From CAYIRQ01 sp964365905 (GTDB taxonomy: Bacteria > Patescibacteriota > Gracilibacteria > Peribacterales > Peribacteraceae), in assembly GCA_964365905.1 (NCBI GenBank), contig CAYIRQ010000062.1:1-9170 (forward strand): 9,170 bases of DNA, given 5' to 3'. Positions within the stretch are counted from its first letter, which is position 1, and each line of letters begins with the position of its first letter. Of the stretch, positions 1-5,704 are shown piece by piece. Below the pieces are notes generated by a model. The model saw nothing but the letters and a program-made list of their open reading frames with translations. It was not told the DNA's origin and made no database searches. The position numbers and the translations under genes were made by a program.

Positions 1-66
1 TTTTAGAAGAATTTTTTGGTGGCGCGCGCAAATCAAAATTGTAAAGAAAGTTTTTCTGCGAGGCAG

Positions 67-85
67 GCCGCCGCTTTGCGGCGGC
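67..85. repeat. GC-rich perfect hairpin downstream of polX
   Basis: Arms GCCGCCGC and GCGGCGGC (8 bp) surround a TTT loop. It lies about 77 nt beyond the polX stop. A second, weaker hairpin (AGCAG-TTT-CTGCT, 108-120) is closer to the stop. Neither is followed by a run of T on the polX-sense strand, so a classical intrinsic terminator is not supported. A 3'-end-stabilising or REP-like role is possible. I see no gene in positions 1-161. Confidence 0.6.
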
Positions 86-161
86 TGGCGGCGGGTTCGT
101 CAGGGTCAGCAGTTTCTGCTAAAATGAGTTCGAGCGTGGTTGTATAAATACACCATTCTCG

Positions 162-1910
162 TCATTGATTGTTCCTCTTGGATATTTTGAGAAATTCATT
201 GAGTGATAGCGTATTTAAGACATCCCCCCTCTCCAACCACCCCCGCCGTGCCTGCGCGATGCCGAAGGTGTACGCCAGTCCTTTCGTCGAGTGCGCATCG
301 GAACCGATGACGATCTTCACGCCGAGCTCCTTCGCGCGCCTCAGAGCTGTGTCCGGGAGGTCGAGGCGCTCGAGGGCCGCGTTGAGTTCCATGGCGACGC
401 CATGGTTCTTCGCCTCCCGCAGCACTGCATCGAGATCGAAATCAATGCCCGGACGCCTTCCGAGGATGCGCGTCGTCGGATGTCCGAGAGCAGAGACGTA
501 CGGATTCCGGCAGGCCTTCGTCAGTCGCTTCGTATTTGCATCGGGAGACTCGTGGAAGTTCTGGTGCATGGAGGCGATGACCCAATCGAACTCCCGGAGC
601 ATCTCATCCTCCAAGTAGAGGCTCCCGTCCTTCAGAATATCCACTTCGGTCCCGGCAAGAATGTGAATGCCCGGCACCTTTGCGCGAGCCGCTCTGATCC
701 GGTCAAGATAATCCTTGAGGGAAGCAGCATTCTTCTTGATGCCGTGAACCATACCCATGGGGGAGGCGTGATCGGTGATTGCGATATAGTCGTAACCTTT
801 CCGCTTCGCCGCCTCCGCCATTTCTTCGATGGAATTTGTGCCGTCGCTGATCTCTGTGTGGACGTGGAGATCTGACCGAAGATCGGAGAGCTCGATGAGC
901 TTTGGGAGAGTCCCTGCTTTCGCCGCCTCCATCTCTCCACGATCCTCGCGAAGTTCCGGAGGGATAAAGGGAAGACCGACTGCCGCATAGACTTCCTCCT
1001 CTGTTCTCCCTGCAACGAATGCCCCCTTCCTCTTCGCTGTTCCCTTGTAGACGCCATATTCCGAAATCGTGAGACCTTTCTCGATCCCCAGCCTGCGGAG
1101 AATGACGTTATGGTCTTTGCTGCCTGTAAAGTAGAGCAGCGCTGCACCGTACGCCTCTTCCGGGACCACGCGGAGATCGGCATCGAGCCCGGCCTTGAGA
1201 AACACCGTGGACTTTGTCTCTCCTTTTGCCGTGATGCTTGCAACCTGTGGCAGGGTACAGAAGGCGTCCATCACTTTTCCCGGCTCCCTGCTTGTTGCGA
1301 GGAAGTCGAGGTCTCCCATATTTTCTCTGCATCGCCGAAAACTCCCGGCGATTTCGAGCTTCTCACAGAGCTTTGTCTTCCGAAGCGCTTCAATGATCTC
1401 GTGCGCGAGCCCCTGAGCCTGCGGGAGTGGTAATCGTCCCTTTACCAACTTTCGCTGCTCAATGCCGCGCAGTACATTTTCAACAGACTTTTTGCCCCAG
1501 CCGGGAAGCTTCTCGATCTTTCCGGACTTTGCGAGCTTCGTGAGCTCCTTGATGCTCTGCACTTTAAACTTCGTATAGAGCTGCTTTGTTTTCTTCGGCC
1601 CCAATCCTTCTATTTCCATGATTTCAAGCAACCCTTCCGGCATTTTCTTTTCGAGGTTAGAGAGAAACTGGAGTGATCCGGTCTTCAGCATCTCCTCGAT
1701 CTTTTGCGCGAGATCCTCGCCGACTCCCGGCAAATCCTCAAGTGCTTTGATCCCTCCTTCCTCATAGACCGCGTGAAGATCCTTCGGGAGGTTCTGGATC
1801 ACGATCGCCGCCCGCTCGTAGGCGCGGATCCGGAATGGATTTTCACCACCCTTGAGATCAAGAATGAGCGCGATCCGCGCAAAGACGGCGGCGATTTCAG
1901 CGTTGGTCAT
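162..1910 (-). CDS. polX: DNA polymerase/3'-5' exonuclease PolX
   Basis: Family X DNA polymerase fused to a PHP nuclease, 582 aa, the usual length for bacterial PolX. The family fills short gaps in base-excision repair, and its PHP domain gives 3'-5' exonuclease and AP-endonuclease activity. Residues from the chosen ATG: an N-terminal helical 8-kDa-like domain with helix-hairpin-helix segments (LPGVGEDLA near 60-68, IEGLGPKK near 100-107), then the nucleotidyltransferase motif GSFRR at 189-193. The catalytic aspartates are D200 and D202 (GDLD) and probably D245 (ADLRVV), with the YFTGSKDHN loop at 260-268. The PHP domain starts at DLHVH (347-351). Putative metal ligands are all present: H349, H351, D380/H381, E422, H449, H477 and D538/H540. 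An upstream in-frame GTG at 1958 would add 16 residues, but these are encoded by the palindrome at 1936-1955, so ATG 1910 is preferred. No Shine-Dalgarno motif is visible. Confidence 0.96.
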   Translation of the reverse strand: MTNAEIAAVFARIALILDLKGGENPFRIRAYERAAIVIQNLPKDLHAVYEEGGIKALEDLPGVGEDLAQKIEEMLKTGSLQFLSNLEKKMPEGLLEIMEIEGLGPKKTKQLYTKFKVQSIKELTKLAKSGKIEKLPGWGKKSVENVLRGIEQRKLVKGRLPLPQAQGLAHEIIEALRKTKLCEKLEIAGSFRRCRENMGDLDFLATSREPGKVMDAFCTLPQVASITAKGETKSTVFLKAGLDADLRVVPEEAYGAALLYFTGSKDHNVILRRLGIEKGLTISEYGVYKGTAKRKGAFVAGRTEEEVYAAVGLPFIPPELREDRGEMEAAKAGTLPKLIELSDLRSDLHVHTEISDGTNSIEEMAEAAKRKGYDYIAITDHASPMGMVHGIKKNAASLKDYLDRIRAARAKVPGIHILAGTEVDILKDGSLYLEDEMLREFDWVIASMHQNFHESPDANTKRLTKACRNPYVSALGHPTTRILGRRPGIDFDLDAVLREAKNHGVAMELNAALERLDLPDTALRRAKELGVKIVIGSDAHSTKGLAYTFGIAQARRGWLERGDVLNTLSLNEFLKISKRNNQ

Positions 1911-1935
1911 GGGAAGCAGAATACGCCATCGTACC

Positions 1936-1955
1936 GCATGGGCTAAAGCCCATGC
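1936..1955. repeat. REP-like palindrome upstream of polX
   Basis: Perfect 9-bp arms, GCATGGGCT and AGCCCATGC, around an AA centre, in the 96-nt spacer between the small hypothetical gene and polX. The GGGCTTTAGCCC core resembles REP-type palindromes dispersed in many environmental bacterial genomes (recalled, not searched). It lies 51 nt after the stop of the upstream gene and 26 nt before the polX ATG, so it could end one transcript or structure the leader of the next. Confidence 0.6.
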
Positions 1956-2006
1956 CACAGATTCTCAAGGTGACGCGGACTTGAGTCCATCTGCTAATGC
2001 TCTTTC

Positions 2007-2300
2007 TTAAGCAGCCGGGTCGTGTATCGCGAGCCTTCTCTTTTCTGGAACTTGACCTGTTTTCTTCAATTCCCACATTTTTTGTTGCAAGACCTCTTCG
2101 ACACAACAAATTTGGCCTCTCACACATGACCGCGTTAATTCCCAAGCCTCTATGAGAAGCCAATCGGAGATGGAGGCCAGTCTGCTCGCAGCTGCCCTTT
2201 TCTCATGTTCGTCTCCGGGGAGTGCCGCAAAAAGGTCACATGGAATCATTATCGTCTTTCCCCTCTCATCTCCTGCGATCTGAACTTCAATATCTTTCAT
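2007..2300 (-). CDS. Hypothetical protein, 97 aa
   Basis: I do not recognise a family. The ORF starts at an ATG and is soluble by composition: an acidic/basic N-terminus (DERGK at 11-15), a helical middle (about 30-57) and a Lys/Arg-rich C-terminus (KKTGQVPEKRR, 79-89). Cysteines are at 21, 59, 65 and 66; the CVRGQICC cluster could bind metal, but nothing else supports that. It lies upstream of polX on the same strand, separated by 96 nt that carry a REP-like palindrome. A candidate promoter (2315-2344) is just upstream, leaving a very short leader. No Shine-Dalgarno motif is visible. Reality as a gene is moderately likely, because it has natural-looking amino-acid composition and fills the space between two repeat-bearing spacers. 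Confidence 0.55.
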   Translation of the reverse strand: MKDIEVQIAGDERGKTIMIPCDLFAALPGDEHEKRAAASRLASISDWLLIEAWELTRSCVRGQICCVEEVLQQKMWELKKTGQVPEKRRLAIHDPAA

Positions 2301-2314
2301 AGAAAAAGGGGAGA

Positions 2315-2344
2315 ATTCTACGAGCAGGATACTATGACGCGCAA
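2315..2344 (-). promoter_or_regulatory. Candidate sigma70-type promoter for the 97-aa gene
   Basis: On the minus strand TTGCGC (2344-2339) is followed after 18 nt by TAGAAT (2320-2315), which is 5 of 6 to the -10 consensus. Transcription would start near 2308, giving a leader of under 10 nt before the ATG at 2300, nearly leaderless. The -35 box matches only its first three bases. Confidence 0.35.
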
Positions 2345-2394
2345 GGGGTGGAAATCTTAAGGGCTATCCTTTAAAACCCAACGAATATGCCAGT

Positions 2395-2422
2395 GTCATG
2401 CTGAGGACAGTCGAAGCATGAC
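2395..2422. repeat. Dispersed palindromic repeat, GTCATGCT type
   Basis: Arms GTCATGCT and AGCATGAC (8 bp) flank a 12-nt centre (GAGGACAGTCGA). The pattern matches a repeat type I recall as widespread in Patescibacteria and other environmental genomes. It is adjacent to a second, related repeat (2432-2461). Confidence 0.7.
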
Positions 2423-2431
2423 GCCGGTTTA

Positions 2432-2461
2432 TGTCACCCTTCGTCTGTGCTCAGGGTGACA
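2432..2461. repeat. Dispersed palindromic repeat, GTCACCCT type, copy 1
   Basis: Arms TGTCACCCT and AGGGTGACA (9 bp) surround a 12-nt centre. It ends 3 nt beyond the stop codon of the divergent purP paralogue, so the transcript would end in this hairpin. A second copy with the same arms lies at 5547-5573, which makes it a repeat family within the window. Confidence 0.8.
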
Positions 2462-2464
2462 CTC

Positions 2465-3649
2465 TTACGTTACCACCTCCTCCAATCTTCCCTGCTTCAC
2501 CGCCTGCTGAATCTCCATTGCAATGCGTTCCCCATAGCTCAGAGGTTCTCCGTAGAGATATCCTGAATAGGGGGTGAAGCGGGTTCCGGGGGAGCCGGGG
2601 ATACGGAGGGAAACATCAAAGATCACAATGTCCTCCCGTCCTTCTTCTGCGACGACAGCACCCTGGAGAGCGAAGGGGCCAATGATTTCTTTGCCCAATA
2701 GCTCCTTCGTTGCGGCGACAAAGCGTTCACCGAGATCAAACGCCTTCTCGAGCAGGGATTCTTTCACGGTAACCGCAATGTGGCCGGTTTCTATGCGTTT
2801 TACGCCAAACGACTCTCGAACCATTTTCTGTTCATGTGCTGCCAAATGGAGAAAGCCGTCGAGATTCGTTTGGCGGCGGGTGTCGGTACCGAGAAGTTCC
2901 AGCTCGTGTGAGAGAGGGGAATAGAAGAAGTTGAAGTTCACATATGCGCCCAGAATGAATTCCTCGATGGTGGCGCTCCGCCAATTTGCGCCGACTTTCC
3001 CCTCCTTCTCCAGTTGAGAACCAATGGTTTCGTACTGTCCCGCAGTAGGCACAAAGAAGAATGCCCGTTCGTATCCGCGCTGAGGTTCCTCTGCTTTTAC
3101 GAGGACGGGGCGATCGATCTCCGTTGGTCGCCGAAATATCTTCGGCGTCCGAATGCCAGCCGTGCCGAGCAAATCGTACTGATTGGGTTTCTGGTCCCGT
3201 TCTTCGATCTTCACGTAGCTGCGATTGCCGAAGATTGGCACCTTGAAATCTGTTTCAACTCTCGCAAAGTCCTTGAAGTAGACCCAGAAGTAGCGGCTTT
3301 GGATGAAAATCGTATTGCGCTTGCGGAGGTCTTCCTGAATTTCTTTCTTCACGACGTCTTTGAAGTTTTTGAGGATGATGACGTCGTCAACGCAGCCGAT
3401 CGTGAGCCCGCCAGAGGCTTCGCCTCCGGCGGAGGCGAAGCCTCGCCTCTCCGCGGGCGGCGCGTCTCGAAGGGTTCGGGTTCGGAAATACTTCTCGTAC
3501 GTCTTCTCCCTTCCCTTCTGCGCAACGACCACTGTCCCGAATCCATATTTCTTCGCTCCGCTACACACATCGAGCGCACTGTGACCCCCGAGTGTGCCGA
3601 TCGTCAGATGCTGAAGATCGTAGCCTCTGAGGAGGTCTTGGGGATTCAT
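2465..3649 (-). CDS. Divergent PurP-family ATP-grasp ligase with a repeat-encoded insertion
   Basis: A 394-aa paralogue of the neighbouring PurP (4091-5137). Shared landmarks: N-terminal GTLGGHSALD (18-27), VAQKGREKTYEKY (42-54), VDDVIIL (87-93), FGV..IETGHIAVTVKESLLEKAFDLGER (281-309), IIGPFALQ (322-329), and the C-terminal YGEPLSYGERIAMEIQQAVKQGRLEEV. These fit the DUF1246 (N-terminal) and DUF1297 (ATP-grasp) arrangement of archaeal PurP. Several motifs of the canonical copy are changed: HGSFIAY is replaced by IQSRYFWVY, the glycine-rich KFHGAGGGFGYF by KAEEPQRGYERAFFF, DKRYESN by DTRRQTN and SARIVAGTN by SLRIPGSPG. Residues about 58-85, absent from the sister protein, are encoded by a GC-rich palindromic repeat. 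A family assignment is secure. The AICAR-formylating activity is not, and the copy may use another substrate or be non-catalytic. It starts 22 nt after the upstream hypothetical gene, probably co-transcribed. Confidence 0.85.
   Translation of the reverse strand: MNPQDLLRGYDLQHLTIGTLGGHSALDVCSGAKKYGFGTVVVAQKGREKTYEKYFRTRTLRDAPPAERRGFASAGGEASGGLTIGCVDDVIILKNFKDVVKKEIQEDLRKRNTIFIQSRYFWVYFKDFARVETDFKVPIFGNRSYVKIEERDQKPNQYDLLGTAGIRTPKIFRRPTEIDRPVLVKAEEPQRGYERAFFFVPTAGQYETIGSQLEKEGKVGANWRSATIEEFILGAYVNFNFFYSPLSHELELLGTDTRRQTNLDGFLHLAAHEQKMVRESFGVKRIETGHIAVTVKESLLEKAFDLGERFVAATKELLGKEIIGPFALQGAVVAEEGREDIVIFDVSLRIPGSPGTRFTPYSGYLYGEPLSYGERIAMEIQQAVKQGRLEEVVT
3414..3444. repeat. Perfect palindrome inserted in frame inside the purP paralogue
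   Basis: Two 15-bp arms, GAGGCTTCGCCTCCG and its exact complement, surround a single central base. On the minus strand the outer sequence begins ACCCTTCGAGACG (near 3475) and ends GGCGGGCTC (near 3403). This resembles the ends of the CACCCTTCG...CTCAGGGTG repeat type seen elsewhere in the window. It encodes roughly residues 60-81 (PPAERRGFASAGGEASGG), which have no counterpart in the sister PurP. The reading frame is preserved. Confidence 0.85.
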
Positions 3650-3671
3650 TTGTAGCAGTGTACAGCAGAGA

Positions 3672-3971
3672 TCAGACCTCTGCGCCTACTCCATGGACAG
3701 TCGCTTGCTCCAAAGCTTGTCGGAGGTGTGTCACCGTGATTTTCACTCCTTCGTATTCGTACCCTCTTTGCCGTGGTTGCTGAGGGGCGGCGATGTCATA
3801 CATCCGTCGCAAGATATCCATGGCTATCTCACTCAGATAGCGTGAGAGAGCATCTTTTACCTCAGGAGAGAGATGTGTAAGTCTGTCGGTTCCAGGCACG
3901 ACCAAACCGACGAATGATCCACCACCCCTGTCGAGACTCACGATTAGCTTTTCGTCTGCCTGGTTAGCCAT
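3672..3971 (-). CDS. Hypothetical protein, 99 aa
   Basis: I do not recognise a family. The protein has a short beta-like N-terminus (KLIVSLDRGGGSFVGLVVPG, about residues 8-27). A helical stretch with regularly spaced hydrophobics follows (LSPEVKDALSRYLSEIAMDILRRMYDI, about 34-60). The end is EGVKITVTHLRQALEQA (about 73-89). No membrane segment or signal peptide is apparent. An in-frame TTG at 3992 would add seven residues, but ATG 3971 is the more ordinary start. Either start lies inside or beside the decayed purP C-terminal fragment (3979-4068), read in another frame. It lies between the two purP paralogues and 22 nt upstream of the second, so it is likely in the same transcript. Confidence 0.6.
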   Translation of the reverse strand: MANQADEKLIVSLDRGGGSFVGLVVPGTDRLTHLSPEVKDALSRYLSEIAMDILRRMYDIAAPQQPRQRGYEYEGVKITVTHLRQALEQATVHGVGAEV

Positions 3972-3978
3972 AAGCGCA

Positions 3979-4068
3979 TCATACTCTTTCAATTCGTCTC
4001 GTCAAAAGAATCTCCGCAAGCCTCCCGCTCTCAATCGCCATTTTGATATCCCGCGCAATCCAACGGCC
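3979..4068 (-). pseudogene. Remnant of a purP C-terminus
   Basis: Read on the minus strand from 4068, the frame gives GRWIARDIKMAIESGRLAEIL, a few more residues, then TGA at 3981-3979. This aligns without gaps to the C-terminus of the adjacent purP, GRRIAREIREAIEKGRLAEVLG. The DNA also aligns (for example CCGCAAG, CTCAATCGC and AACGGCC/GACGGCC on the plus strand), at roughly 70% by eye. It lies 22 nt beyond the purP stop, in another frame, with no upstream portion of a gene. It is best read as the tail of a lost third purP-family gene or of a decayed tandem duplicate. Confidence 0.75.
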
Positions 4069-4080
4069 GGCCTGCCGGCC
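4065..4080. repeat. GGCCGGC hairpin after the purP stop
   Basis: Arms GGCCGGC and GCCGGCC (7 bp) surround CT, 10 nt past the purP stop codon. It sits exactly at the junction between purP and the purP remnant, so it could mark the breakpoint of a rearrangement or act as a 3'-end hairpin. No T-tract follows. Confidence 0.55.
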
Positions 4081-4090
4081 ATAGCCATTG

Positions 4091-5137
4091 CTATCCCAAG
4101 ACTTCCGCAAGTCTTCCCTTCTCAATCGCTTCCCGAATCTCCCGGGCAATGCGACGGCCGGTACTCATTGGTTCCTTGTATTTGAGGGCCGTGTAGGGGG
4201 AGCCATCGATGAAGGGGTTGGTGCCTGCGACAATCCTCGCTGAAATCTCAAAAACGTAAATCTGGAGTTTGCGCGTGACGATGCACTCAAGACAGAAGGG
4301 ACCGAAGAGTCCCTTTCCCGCTCCCAAGGTCTTACTCACGGCAACCACGCGTTCACCCATCGCGAAGAATTCGGGGAGGAGGGATTCGCGGACGACGATG
4401 GGGGAATTGCCGACGATCGTGTAACTCGTGTGAATATTTGCCGCGAGCTGGTCTTCCGCTTTGATGCGTCCGATGGAGTCGGCGTTGCTCTCATACCGCT
4501 TATCGAAACTCATGATCTCGAGCTCTCCCGTGAGCGCGGATTGAAAGTAGTGCGCGTAGATGGGGACGCCAACGATATACTCCTGAATCACGAAGTCATC
4601 GAGTTCCGGATATTTCTTCCGCTTCACTTCATAGAATTGCTCCGCCGATTTCGCGATGAAGTAGCCAAAGCCGCCGCCTGCTCCGTGGAATTTCACGATG
4701 CATGCTTTATCAATCTCTTCGGGTTTCTTGAACACATGCGGCAGCTTGAGTTCCGCGCGTTCCAGCCATTGCCGCTCCATGTCGCGATTGCTTTCCCATT
4801 CGAGAATCTCCTTTGTTCCGTAGTAGAGAGATTCGATGTGCTTCACGCGCTCGTGCCCGAGATAGGCGATGAAGGATCCGTGCGGGATGACGATGGCGTT
4901 CCTCTTCCGCAACTCTTCTTCAAGCGCGCCATCCCAAGCGGACCACTCCGGAATGGTAATGATCTCGTCTGCGACGCCGTAGCTCCGATAGGGCTTCTCC
5001 GATCCTGCCTTGCAGATCACGAGATTGCGCATTCCCTCATCGCGCGCTCCCTTCAGTATTTGAAGGGCGCTGTGGCTTCCCATCGTCGCGATGCAGAAGT
5101 CAGAGGAATTGCGCGAAGTTGTCGGAGGAGGGTTCAT
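4091..5137 (-). CDS. purP: PurP: formate-dependent AICAR formyl ligase family
   Basis: A 348-aa ATP-grasp enzyme close in length and motifs to archaeal PurP, which converts AICAR, formate and ATP to FAICAR, ADP and phosphate, the penultimate step of IMP synthesis. The N-terminal DUF1246-type domain has IATMGSHSALQILKGA (16-31) and IPHGSFIAYLG (84-94). The ATP-grasp part has IVKFHGAGGGFGYFIA (147-162), IQEYIVGVP (184-192), FDKRYESNADSIGRI (211-225), PIVVRESLLPEFFAMGER (246-263), GPFCLE (279-284) and FEISARIVAGTN (296-307). All recognisable core motifs are intact, so activity is plausible. No other pur gene is in the window, so the pathway context is unproven. A candidate extended -10 promoter lies 70 nt upstream. 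The leader holds a GC hairpin and no Shine-Dalgarno motif. Prs, the PRPP supplier of the same pathway, lies 567 nt upstream on the same strand. Confidence 0.9.
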   Translation of the reverse strand: MNPPPTTSRNSSDFCIATMGSHSALQILKGARDEGMRNLVICKAGSEKPYRSYGVADEIITIPEWSAWDGALEEELRKRNAIVIPHGSFIAYLGHERVKHIESLYYGTKEILEWESNRDMERQWLERAELKLPHVFKKPEEIDKACIVKFHGAGGGFGYFIAKSAEQFYEVKRKKYPELDDFVIQEYIVGVPIYAHYFQSALTGELEIMSFDKRYESNADSIGRIKAEDQLAANIHTSYTIVGNSPIVVRESLLPEFFAMGERVVAVSKTLGAGKGLFGPFCLECIVTRKLQIYVFEISARIVAGTNPFIDGSPYTALKYKEPMSTGRRIAREIREAIEKGRLAEVLG

Positions 5138-5169
5138 CTTTGGAAAGAAAGGGCCTGCCCTGAACCGGA

Positions 5170-5184
5170 GCTCGCGCAGCGAGC
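5170..5184. repeat. Small hairpin in the purP leader
   Basis: Arms GCTCGC and GCGAGC surround a 3-nt loop, 33 nt before the purP ATG and inside the predicted leader. A shorter GGGC-AG-GCCC inverted repeat lies between it and the start codon. It could affect translation; there is no conserved riboswitch motif that I can name. Confidence 0.35.
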
Positions 5185-5207
5185 GACTGGTTTGGGGTAT
5201 TTCCGTG

Positions 5208-5235
5208 AATATATCAGAATCATGTGCAGGCGCAA
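5208..5235 (-). promoter_or_regulatory. Candidate extended -10 promoter for purP
   Basis: On the minus strand TTGCGC (5235-5230) is followed after 16 nt by TATATT (5213-5208). A TG dinucleotide one base upstream (5216-5215) forms an extended -10. The start would be near 5201, giving a leader of about 64 nt. The -35 hexamer equals that of the candidate promoter at 2315-2344. Confidence 0.4.
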
Positions 5236-5261
5236 GGAAAATTCAATGTGCATCGTCAGGA

Positions 5262-5282
5262 GGGCGCCCCACAGGGGCGCCC
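5262..5282. repeat. REP-like palindrome, GGGCGCCCC type
   Basis: Perfect 9-bp arms, GGGCGCCCC and GGGGCGCCC, surround ACA. On the minus strand it reads GTAGGGGCGCCCCTGTGGGG, resembling the GTAGGGGCG...CGCCC REP class found in many bacteria (recalled, not searched). It lies 6 nt after the stop of the possible small gene 5289-5486. A six-T run at 5292-5297 is too far from the stem for a standard terminator. Confidence 0.7.
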
Positions 5283-5288
5283 CTACAA

Positions 5289-5486
5289 TCATTTTTTATC
5301 GAGAATACTGCGCATTGCATGGGGAATCGTTTTGAAGATGATTCCCAAAGAGCGCTCAATGAATCTTTGCCATGGGTGATTTTGCTTTTTGTGCGCCACG
5401 ATGTTTCTGATCTCATCATGTTCCCTCAACGAAGATGCGGGCTCAACAGCGCGGGGGCACGGAGGATTTTCCCATGGGGACGGCAT
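5289..5486 (-). CDS. Possible small protein, 65 aa
   Basis: I do not recognise a family. The first 15 residues are Pro-rich (MPSPWENPPCPRAV). The rest, from EHDEIRNIVAHKKQ (22-35) through WQRFIERSLGIIFKTIPHAM, is basic and could form amphipathic helices ending in ILDKK. A GAGG sits only 2 nt before the ATG, too close for a good ribosome binding site. The placement of a REP-like palindrome 6 nt beyond the stop matches what is seen at other gene ends here and is the main support. It could also be chance open frame in a spacer, or the tail of a decayed gene. Confidence 0.35.
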   Translation of the reverse strand: MPSPWENPPCPRAVEPASSLREHDEIRNIVAHKKQNHPWQRFIERSLGIIFKTIPHAMRSILDKK

Positions 5487-5546
5487 AACCTCATTTTCTC
5501 ATTGGCCTCCAAAGCGTCAAGGTCACTTTACCCTTTGTACATCTCT

Positions 5547-5573
5547 GTCACCCTTCGACAGGCTCAGGGTGAC
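5547..5573. repeat. Dispersed palindromic repeat, GTCACCCT type, copy 2
   Basis: Arms GTCACCCT and AGGGTGAC (8 bp) surround an 11-nt centre, TCGACAGGCTC. The arms are identical to those at 2432-2461, and both centres begin TCG and end GCTC. This is the form CACCCTTCGACAGGCTCAGGGTG, which I recall as common across candidate-phyla genomes. Confidence 0.8.
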
Positions 5574-5640
5574 TCTTGTTGTTGCATGCACTGACTCTTA
5601 GATGGGCTTATTTGTACATAGCGGTCACACTCTCCCCGCC

Positions 5641-5672
5641 CGGCTTCGCCCCGCACTTGCGGGGCTCCGCCG
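5641..5672. repeat. GC-rich hairpin downstream of prs
   Basis: Inner arms CCCCGC and GCGGGG (5649-5664) surround ACTT, and outer CGGC/GCCG pairs extend the stem. It begins 33 nt after the prs stop codon. No T-tract follows on the minus strand (GGGCGGGGAGAG), so it is a 3'-end hairpin or REP-like element, not a textbook terminator. Confidence 0.6.
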
Positions 5673-5704
5673 AGGCTCAAGGAAAGCTGCATGCAGAGTG
5701 GAGA

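Larger units (their letters stand above)
5138..5704. other. Repeat-rich spacer between prs and purP
   Basis: This 567-nt stretch holds a candidate purP promoter, a leader hairpin and three palindromic repeats of different families (5262-5282, 5547-5573, 5641-5672). It also holds one possible 65-codon gene (5289-5486). I saw no tRNA-like cloverleaf and no recognisable riboswitch core in it. Confidence 0.6.

Noticed and set aside
1911..1958. GTG start adding 16 residues to PolX
   Set aside because: The extension is encoded by the REP-like palindrome, and PolX homology begins at MTNAEIAAVF.
5138..5290. ZTP or purine riboswitch upstream of purP
   Set aside because: I could not find the conserved core motifs of either class; only simple hairpins are visible.
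5262..5297. Intrinsic terminator (stem 5262-5282 plus T6 at 5292-5297)
   Set aside because: The T-run is 9 nt from the stem and on the plus strand, where no gene ends.
4430..5335. Plus-strand open frame of 301 codons antisense to purP
   Set aside because: It mirrors the strongly conserved purP frame on the opposite strand, has no recognisable domain, and runs out across the purP promoter region. It is explained by codon bias of the minus-strand gene.
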